Shown in pieces: positions 55,645 through 64,000 of a DNA stretch of 64,000 bases. Source of the stretch: Euryodendron excelsum (lineage: Eukaryota; Streptophyta; Magnoliopsida; Ericales; Pentaphylacaceae); assembly GCA_033060915.1 (NCBI GenBank), contig CM065381.1, forward strand, positions 37,479,336 to 37,543,335, given 5' to 3'. The notes beneath the pieces are model-generated. The model worked only from the letters and a program-made list of their open reading frames with translations, was not told the origin of the DNA and did no database searches. How positions within the stretch are numbered: the first letter of the stretch is position 1; every line of letters starts with the position of its first letter. Both the position numbers and the translations under genes were made by a program.

Positions 55645-57898
55645 TGTAAGCACCTCATTTTTGACCGCTCGGCAGTCTATACTCCGCCCAGACTTGTTTT
55701 CAAGTCATTGTGGGCATATTCCAATCGAAATCAATTTTTTAAGTCCAAATCTCGTCTGTCCAACGCTTCGCGGGCCCACCAGGCCCAAATAGAGGCAAAA
55801 TAACCAAAATGCCCTTAGGGGCATTGTCCTTTCCTTTCCAATCCCTCTCTCGAGACAGTTTATTCCTCGAGACGGTCCGAGTGGCGAAACTACTCACAAA
55901 ACCGTTAGAGTAGCGAAAATACACACAAGTAGGTTAATATAGGGAATTGCCAACAAACCCCTATGTCATGATGACTGCCGTTAGAGTGGCGGAAACACTC
56001 AAAACCCAGGTCAACACCAGTGTCTGTTAGCCCACTTTGGGTGAAAAATGACCAAACTGTCCTTTGGACCTTTTGCGAGACTTTCCTGTCAAGATACCAT
56101 TTTGCCCCTAGGCATCCGAACGCCCCGGGAACCACACCGGCTTTGGGTATCAAACCGGTAATTTCCTGAGAATACTTTTTATAGTGTTCTCAACCTCTCT
56201 TCATCTTTCCAGATCATTCCGAGTCAGTTCTGGCCAACCCGGTGCGAAATGACCATTTTGTCCCTAGTGGGCCGGTCTCCTTTTCCGACCACGCCGGCTT
56301 TGGGAATCAAACCGTCAACCTCTGGGAACATTCTAAATAATGTTTCCAGATCCCAAGTCTTCTTCCAGGACAGTCCAAGTTCGCCCCGGCAGCTTCCCGG
56401 TCTGATTGACCGTTTTGCCCCTAAAGGCCCGGTCAACCTTTCCGACCCATCTTATCCTCATTGCTCAAGTCAAATACCTCCAGGACACTATTTTAAGTGT
56501 TCCTGCTCCTTTCTGGCCTTCCGGGTCATTCCCGGCTCCTTCAAATCATTCCCGGACTTTCCGGAGTCACTCATAGTGAAGCTAGGCTAAAAATTGCATG
56601 GTAGTCACTAGTATAGGCGCCCAAATCTAGTCAAAGATACGTTGCTTGCTGACCTTAAAGGTTTCCTAAGTGGCTGGCGCCAAAAATTGGCCTAGCGCCA
56701 CTCCTAGTGGCGCCAGTGTAAACTTTGGCCTGGCGCCACTGCAATAGGCGCCACTGTATTCCTCCCTCTATAAATACAAAGCCTCCTCCAACGTGAAAAG
56801 GTTCTGCAAACTTAACCTAAAAATCATATAATTCGATATACAGAGCTTAAGCACCTCTTAAACCCTAGCTTCCTTAGGTTTTCCAAACCTTAGCCACTAT
56901 ACACTAAACCCTAGCCTCCTATACACTCTTATACATCCCCATACACTCATACACTAGCCTTCAACCATCCTTTGAAGACTTGAAGAGCTTCCATCTAAAG
57001 CTTGAAGACAACCCTTCAAGGTTGAAGAAGAAGATCAAGACAAAGACCGAAGACCGAAGACAGCACGGCGTGCAAAATAAACAAGACATACGGTAGGCTC
57101 CCTATTTAAATTTCCGCACTTCCCCCCTCTCTCTTCTCTCTCCTAACCCACTTGGGTTTTCTCTATTTTAATCCCCCATCTCTTTCCCCCCCCCCCCTTT
57201 CGTTGCATGCTTGAAACAAGGGGATTCCTAGTCCATGTGTAGGATTGGGCTATTGGAGAGTCACCGTGTCGAGGGCTTTCTTCTAGTCTAACCAGAGACC
57301 ACGTGGGTCTGGCCCCCTTGATTATGTGGTGAAGCCTTAACCTTGTATGTTCACGACCCCAAATTGCATTGTGCATATCATAGTCTTGCATCTTCCAACA
57401 TTCGTTTTCAAACTCGTTTTCCAAATCGTTTTCAAACTTGTTTTCAAAATTGCATCAAAATCTCTTTTTCAAAAGCTTGTTTTCAAAACCACAATCCTAG
57501 GGTGATTCTAGCCTTTCCATGGCTAGGGTTGCTTTAGGAAAGTGTTACATTCAAAGTGACCTATGCGGTCCATATTTTCAAATCTTGTTGTTTGCAAAAC
57601 CGCTTTCCTAAAGTGGTTCTAGCCCTCTTATGGTTAGAATTGCTTTAGGAAAGTGAGATGTTTTTACACCTTCTAAAAACACTCTTTTCAAAAAGTCTTT
57701 CTTCCTAAAAATCTTTTTTTCAATATACTTTCCTAAAACTCTCCTCTTCAAAATTGTTTTCAAAAACTCTCTTTCTAAAAACTTTCCTCTAGAAATTCCC
57801 CTTTAGGATTTTCCTTCTAGAATCCACGTTTCCAAAAGCACACTTTCCAAAACTCCTTCTCTTTAAAATCTTTTTCCAAATACTCCCTCTTCAAATTC
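55645..57898 (+). mobile_element. LTR S4, first part (cut by S5)
   Basis: Starts TGTAAGCACCTC (one change in the usual CCCC) inside B's 5' LTR. It has only one CTCGAG unit and very few hairpins, so its U3 is short. The 157-bp-type module and R (AATAAA near 57078, donor ACG|GTAGG) are present. It could be a solo LTR or a 5' LTR. The end is outside the window. Confidence 0.85.
56672..56776 (+). promoter_or_regulatory. LTR promoter of S4
   Basis: Palindromic blocks CTGGCGCCAAAAATTGGC, then AGCGCC-N9-GGCGCCA and TGGCGCC-N9-GGCGCCA, followed by TATAAATA at 56769-56776. Confidence 0.75.
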
Positions 57899-58674
57899 TG
57901 TCGCGCCCAGATTTTTTGCACTCAAGGAATACTCACCCAAGCGGGAAAAATGTTGTACTCTCTCGTTAGAACTCACCCTCCTAGAAGAATGAGTGCAACT
58001 AGGTTTGAATTGAAAACAAGTTTGAATAAAGGGTTTTTGAAAAAGATTCGGAATCGCCACCTAACTTGATTAAGGTGAGTTAGGTCACCTAAAAACTAAG
58101 CATAATCCGAAAACTACACTCAAGGTTTTTGAAAAACGATTTGAAAATATTTCCTCGAGAGAGGGTTTTTAAGTAAACAAGTTGTTTGGCAACCTTTGGA
58201 AAACATTTAGCCCTCTTTAGAAAAATAACTCCTTTTTGGTCTTTGAAAACAATGATTCTAGGTTCAGAGGTTGGTTACGTGTAGGGAAGACCCACTAAGC
58301 CATCACCCTACCCCGCCCTTTCAGTACCTACATGTCAATCTACCCTAGATTCACCTACGAGAGTCTTTAACTAACTCGTGTTCAATCCTATTTCACTTTA
58401 GAAAAACAATGTTTGAAAAATATGATGCATGATATGCAAGTGCAATAGAAAAGAATTGAAAAATAAATTTGAAAAAAAAAAAAAAAGATTGATTTGAAAT
58501 TGATTTTATTTGAAAATAGATTTTGAGAGATGGAATTGAAATTGGAAAGTTTGAAAATTTGGAAATAGAAATTTGAAATTGGAAGTTTGAAAGTAGATTG
58601 GAATTTGAGATTTGAAAAGATTTTGAAAACCACACCCATGAGGGTGGAATTGAAAGTTTGAAAAATGTTGTAAC

Positions 58675-58744
58675 CGCACCTATGAAGGTTGCCTACGTAT
58701 CTCTTTGGGGGAATCAGGTCAGTCATAGTTCGGACCGAAGTCCG
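58675..58744 (-). other. Conserved structured island in U5 (S5)
   Basis: Element sense: CGGAC-TTCG-GTCCG (58731-58744), GATTCCCCCAAAGAGATACG, CAACCTTCATAGGTGCGG. The first loop here is TTCG. The second hairpin is weakened by one change. Confidence 0.75.
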
Positions 58745-61252
58745 ATTGAAAATAGAAGGTTTGATTTGAAAAGAGATTGAATTGAAAATTGAATTTGACT
58801 TGAAATTAGAAGAGGAGATTAAAAATTGAAATTGAGAAGATTGGACTTTGATTTGAAGAGATAGATTTTGGAAAGACTTGGTTTTGGAAAGATGGAGGTT
58901 TAGAAAACCTAGACTTAGGAAAAGGTAGGAAACCTAGGAAAGACTTGAGAATTTAAGAAAGATTGGATTTAGAAAAGGTTTGAATTAGGAAAGGCCCGAT
59001 TTAGGAAAGTTTCAAACTTGGAAAGTTTCATTTTTGAAAAGTTCCGAGTTGTGACTTAGGAAAGTTTTCGTTTAGGAAAGTTTCAACTTAGGAAAGTTTT
59101 GAATTAGAAGAGTTTTCAAATTAGGAGAGTTTCGAAATTAAGAAAGTTTTGAAATTAGGAAAATTTTGAATTAAAAAAGTTTCGAATTTAGAAATGTTTG
59201 AAAAAGGGAAGTTTTGATTTTGGAAAGTTTTGAAAACAAGGAAGTTCTGAAAATAAGAAAGTTTCGTTTTGGGAAAGGTTTGACAAAGGAAAGTTTTTAA
59301 TTTAGGAATTGTTTGAATTAAGAAAGTTTCGACTTAAGAAAGTCTTAAATTAAGAAAGCTTTGAGTTTAGAAAAGTCTTAGATTTGGAAAGATGTTGAAG
59401 TTTTGGAAAGTTTAGAGTTTAGAAAGATTTAGGTTTAGAAATATTTAACTTAAGAAAGTTTTGAATTTAGGAAACTTAGAATTTTAGAAAGATTTGAAAT
59501 TTAGAAAGTTTAGGATTTAGAAAGTTTTAGAGTTCAAATTTTAGAAAGTCTTGAAATTTGGAAGGGCTTGAGTTTAGGAAAGGTTTGAAAACTTAGGTTT
59601 AAGAAGTTAAGATTTGAAAAGATGGTAGAATTAGGAAAGGGTTGAATTAGGAAAGATTTGAAAGTTGAGTTTTAAAATTTAAGAAAGATTTTTATGTTCA
59701 AGTTTTGGAAACTTAAGATTTAGGAAAGTGGAAGTTTAAGAAGGATTTGAATTAGGAAGAGATTTGATTTTGTTTCTAAAAGAAAAGATTTGATTTTTGC
59801 TTCCAAAAACGGAGAACGGGATCTAGTTTCCTAAATGGGGAGATTTGATTCGGTTTCCTAAAGGGAAGATAGGATTTGGTAAGGATTTGGAAAGGAGATT
59901 CTAAAAACCCTAGGTTTGGAAAATTATAGTTTTGACGTAGAAAAGTGGTTTTGAAAACGTGTATAGTTTTGGGTGTGAAGGCAAGAGATTTTGGAAACCT
60001 AGGTTTGGGGCAAAGTTTGAAAATCATGTTTTTGGAAAGAAAATTAGGGTTTCCTAATTGTGGGCTCTAAAGCTTGACTTGGGCTATAAGAAAAGAGTTT
60101 TTGGAAAGTGCGTTTTTGGAAACGAAGGTTTTGGAAGGAAAACCTAGGGAGGAATTTCTAGAAGGAAGATTTTGGAAAAGAGAGTTTTTGGAAAGATTTT
60201 TAGGAGAGATTTTTTTAGGAAGATGAATCTAGGGAGTGTTTTCAGAAAGTAAATTTTGAGGAAAAGATTTTGGAGAGGAGTTGAAAAAGAGAGTTTTGAA
60301 AAATAGATTTTGGAAGGGAGTTTTTGAAAACAATTTTGAGGAGGAGAGTTTTAAGAAAGTATGTTGAAAAATAGATTTTTAGGAAGAGATTTATGAAAAG
60401 AGAGAGAGTTTTGGAAAATATAAAAACGTCTCACTTCCCTAAAGCAATTCTAGCTATAAGAGGGCTAGAACCACTTTAAGAAAGTGGTTTTGGAAAACAA
60501 TAAGATTTGAAAATATAGACCAAAAAGGTCACTTTTAATGTAACACTTTTCTAAAGCAAACCTAGCCATGGAAAGGCTGGAATCACCCTAGAATTGTGGT
60601 TTTGAAAACATGTTTTTGAAAAAGAGATTTTGATACAATTTTGAAAACAAGTTTGAAAACGTTTTGAAAAACAACTTTGAAAATGGTTTTTGGAAAATGC
60701 AAGACTATGATATGCACAATGCAATTTGGGGTCGTGAACATACAAGGTTAAGGCTTCACCACATAATCAAGGGGGCCGGACCCACGTGGTCTTTGGTTAG
60801 ACTAGAAGAAAGCCCCCGACACGGTGACTCTCCAATAGCCCAATCCTACACATGGACCGGGAATCCCCTTGTTTCAAGCATGCAAAGAAAGGGCGGGAAA
60901 GAGATGGGGGATTAAAATAGAGAAAACCCAAGTGGGTTGGAGAGAGAAGAGAGAGGGGAGAAGTACAGAAAATTAAAGAGAAAGCCTACCGTATGTCTTC
61001 TTTATTTTGCGCGCCGCACTTTCTTCGGTCTTTGTCCTGATTTTCACCTTCAACCTTCAAGAGTTGCCTTCAAGCTTTGGATTGCAGCTCCTCAAGTCTT
61101 CAAAAGATGGTTGAAGGCTAGTATATGAGTGTATGGGGGTGTGTATGAGTGTATAGGAGGCTAGGGTTTTGGAGGTGCTCGAGCTCTGTATATCGAAATA
61201 TAGGATTCTTAGGTTAAGTTTGTAGACCCCTTTCACGTTGAATGAGGCTCTG

Positions 61253-61395
61253 TATTTATAAAGGGAGGACAAACCTGGCGCCTGTTGCAGTGGCGCCTGT
61301 TGCAGTGGCGCTAGGGCAAACTTTACACTGGCGCCATAGGAGTGGCGCTAGGACATTTTCTGGCTTGGCGCCACTACTAGTGGCGCCAACCAATT
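61253..61395 (-). promoter_or_regulatory. LTR promoter of S5
   Basis: TATTTATA at 61253-61260 is the TATA box in minus sense. Upstream (to 61395) are four GGCGCC-type blocks, including a duplicated GGCGCCTGTTGCAGT unit and TGGCGCC-N9-GGCGCCA. Confidence 0.75.
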
Positions 61396-62289
61396 AGAAA
61401 AGGTTTAAGGTCGGCAAGCAACGTATCTTTGACTAGATTTGGGCGCATGTACTAGTAACTACCATGCAATTTTTAGCCTAGCTTCACTGGGAGCGACTCC
61501 GGAAAGTTCGGGAATGATTTGAAGGAGCCGAGAATGACCCGGAAGGCCGAAAAGGAGCAGGAACATTTAAAATAATGTCCTAGAGGTATTTGACTTAAAA
61601 AGTGAGGATAAGATGTGTCGAAAAGGTTGACTGGGCCCTTAAGGGCAAAACGGTCAATCGGACTAGGAAGCTGCCGGGGCGAACTCGGATTGTCCCGGGA
61701 AAAGACTTGGGATCTAGAAACATTATTTAGAATGTTCCCAGAGGTTGCCGGTTTGATTCCCAGAGCCGGCGTGGTCGGAAAAAGAGACCGGCCCACTAGG
61801 GGCAAAACGGTCATTTTGTACCGGGTTTGCCGGAACTGACTCGGAATGATCCGGAAAGGTAAAAGGGAGTTGAGATTATTATAAAAAGTAGCCTCGGGTC
61901 ATTACCGGTTTGATACCCAGAGCCGGTGTGGTCGAAAAAGGAGACCGGCCCTCTAGGGGCAAAACGGTCATTTTGTGTCGGGTTGGCCGGAACTGACTCG
62001 GAATGATCCGGAAAGGTAAGGGGAGGTTGAGAACACTATAAAAAGTATTCTCGGGTCATTACCGATTTGATACCCAGAGCCGGTGTGGTTCCCGGGACAT
62101 TCGGATGCTTAGGGGCAAAATGGTCATCTTGACCGGAAAGTTCGGAAAAGGTCCTAAGGGCAGTCTGGTCACTTTTCACCCAAGTGAGCTAACAGGCACG
62201 GGTGTTAACCTGGGTTTTGAGTGTTTCCGCCACTCTAACGGCGGTCGCCGTGACACAGGGATTTGTTGCCAATTCCCTATATCGACCTA

Positions 62290-62720
62290 TTTGTGAGTAT
62301 TTTTGCTACTCTAACGGTTTTGTGAGTATTTCTGCTACTCTAACGGTTTTATGAGTATTTCCGCTACTCTAATGGTTTTGTGAGTAGTTTTGCTACTCGG
62401 ACCATCTCGAGGAATAAACTGTCTCGACAGTGGGATTGGAAAGGGGTCTTACCGTCTCCGAAGAGACGTGCTTGGATTAGAACCATCTCGAGGAATAAAC
62501 TGTCTCGAGAGTGGGATTGGAAAGGGGTCTTACCGTCTCCGAAGAGACGTGCCTGGATTGGAACCGTCTCGAGGAATAAACTGTCTCGAGAGTGGGTTTG
62601 GAAAGGGGTCTTACCATCTCCAAAGAGACGTGCCTGGATTGTGAGTGTTTCCGCCACTCTAACGGTTTTATGAGTAGTTTTGCTACTCAGACCGTCTCGA
62701 GGAATAAACTGTCTCGAGAG
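62290..62720 (-). repeat. Hairpin arrays in the U3 of S5
   Basis: Four GAGTA...TACTC units at 29-bp spacing (62290-62400), then three to four ~83-bp units with CGTCTC-TTCG-GAGACG hairpins in element sense (62400-62720). One carries a weakened GAGATG arm. Confidence 0.85.
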
Positions 62721-62929
62721 ATGGATTGGAATTGGAATAAGAAAGAACAATGCCCCTAAGGGCATTTTGGTGATTTTGCCTCTATTTGGGCCTGACAGGC
62801 CCGCGAAGCGATAGAAAGACGAAATTTAGACCTAGAGAATTGGTTTCGATAGGAATATGCTCACAATGACTTGAAAACAAGTCTGGACGGAGTGTAGACT
62901 GCCGAGCGGTCAAAAATGGGGTGCTTACA

Positions 62930-64000
62930 AATTCACTTTCCAAAAATTCCTTCCTAGGATTCCCTTCTAGAAAACCTTCGTTTCTAAAAACGCACTTTCC
63001 AAAAACTCTTTCCTTAGAGCCCACGTCAAGCCCTAGAACCCACAATTAGGAAACCCTAAATTTTCTTCCCAAAAACATGATTTTGAAACTTTGCCCCAAA
63101 ACCTAGGTTTCCAAAAACCTCTTGTTTTCATACCCAAACTATACACATTTCCAAAACCTCTTTTCTACGTTAAAATTCTACACTTTTAAATCTAAGGTTT
63201 CTAGAATCTCCCTTTCCAAATCCTTGCCAAATCCTATATTCCCTTTAAAAAACCAAATCAAATATTCCCGTTTAGGAAACCAAATCTAGTCCTCCGTTTT
63301 TGGAAACGAAATCAAACCTTTTCTTTTAGAAACCAAATCCAATCCCTTTCTAATCCAACTCTTTCCTAAACGTCCACTTTCCTAAACCTTAAGTTTCCAA
63401 AACTTGAACATAAAAATCTTTCCTAAATTTTAAAACTCAACTTTCAAATCTTTCCTAATTTAACCCTCTCCTAATTCTACCATCTTTTCAAATCTTAACT
63501 TTTCAAATCTAAGCTTTCAAACTTTTCCTAAATTCAAACATTTCCTAATCTCAAGATTTTCTAAAATTCTAAAACTTTCTAAATCTTAAACTTTCTAAAT
63601 TTCAGATCTTTCCAAATTCAAAACTTCTAAATTTGAAACTTTCTCAAGTTAAATCTTTCTAAACCTAAATCTCTCCAAAATTCTAAACTTTCCAAAACTT
63701 CAACATCTTTCCAAATCTAAGACTTTTCTAAACTCAAAACTTTCTTAATTCAAACATTTCCTAAACTAAAAACTTTCCTTTTTCAAACCTTTCCCAAAAC
63801 GAAACTTTCTTGTTTTCACAACTTCCTTCTTTTCAAAACTTTCCAAATTCAAAACTTCCCTTTTTCAAACATTCCAAAATTCAAAACTTTCTTAATTTGA
63901 AACTTTCCAAATTCTAAACCTTTCTCAAACTAAACTTTTCTTAATTCAAAACATTTCTAAATTCAATACTTTCCCATTTCAAAACTTTTCTTAAATTGAA
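62930..64000 (+). mobile_element. LTR S4, second part (U5, runs off the window)
   Basis: Resumes with the AATTC duplication of S5 and continues the G-poor tract at the point reached at 57898 (compare 10820 onward in A). No other feature is visible up to the end of the window. Confidence 0.85.

Larger units (their letters stand above)
57899..62929 (-). mobile_element. Solo LTR S5 (5,031 bp) inserted in S4
   Basis: Minus-strand LTR from TGTAAGCACCCC (62929) to GGGCGCGACA (57899) with perfect AATTC duplications at 57894-57898 and 62930-62934. No PBS or PPT. Youngest layer of nesting on this side. Includes G-poor tract 58440-60440 and U5 stem-loops near 60430-60490. Confidence 0.95.

Overview
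This window is plant nuclear DNA made almost entirely of nested, very long LTR retrotransposons. I found no intact host gene. The LTRs share TG...CA ends (TGTAAGCACCCC... to ...GGGCGCGACA) and are 4.3 to 5.8 kb long. The primer-binding site resembles the 3' end of tRNA-Arg, and the gag zinc knuckle has the form CEYH-x5-H-x4-C followed by KIQDLID. These traits point to the Tat/Ogre branch of Ty3/gypsy elements in a flowering plant with an expanded genome. The species cannot be named from this sequence.

Layout, oldest to youngest by nesting. Element D (+) gives the tail of a 5' LTR (1-215) and a leader and decayed gag (216-2590). Element C (+) was inserted into D: 5' LTR 2591-7299 and internal start 7300-8821. 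Element A (+) was inserted just after C's gag start: 5' LTR 8822-13080, internal 13081-19822, 3' LTR beginning at 19823. Element B (-) was inserted into A's 3' LTR at 20665/20666: 3' LTR 20666-26088, internal 26089-40694, 5' LTR from 40695 to beyond the window. Further LTRs sit in B: S1 (+, 32422-38268), S2 (-, 42513-47307), S3 (+, 48107-53372) and S4 (+, 55645 to beyond the window). S4 itself holds S5 (-, 57899-62929). S1, S2, S3 and S5 are solo LTRs with perfect 5-bp target-site duplications (ATGAG, AAAGT, GAGGG, AATTC), and removing S1, S2 or S3 restores the host sequence.

Gene content. A and B encode gag but have no recognisable protease, reverse transcriptase, RNase H or integrase between gag and the 3' LTR. 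They look like non-autonomous gag-only elements that need enzymes from relatives. In place of pol, A has degenerate ~220-bp repeats and a 69-bp tandem array. B carries, antisense to itself, a decayed gene with a Plant Mobile Domain (PMD, MAIN/MAIL-like; 27434-29267). Most reading-frame stops in these genes are TAG where glutamine CAG is expected, a pattern that suggests decay by deamination of methylated CHG sites.

Regulatory and structural layers. LTRs where I located a promoter carry a TATA box just downstream of 23-bp palindromes (TGGCGCC-N9-GGCGCCA), then an R-like stretch with AATAAA and a conserved splice donor. A TACTAAC-type branch point and a TAG acceptor lie inside the leader, which predicts an intron removing the whole U5 and the PBS. 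The same palindromes precede the antisense PMD gene. Most U3 regions carry arrays of small hairpins whose stems vary in a compensated way, including UUCG-type loops. U5 has 1-2 kb of G-depleted sequence broken by one sharply conserved folded island.
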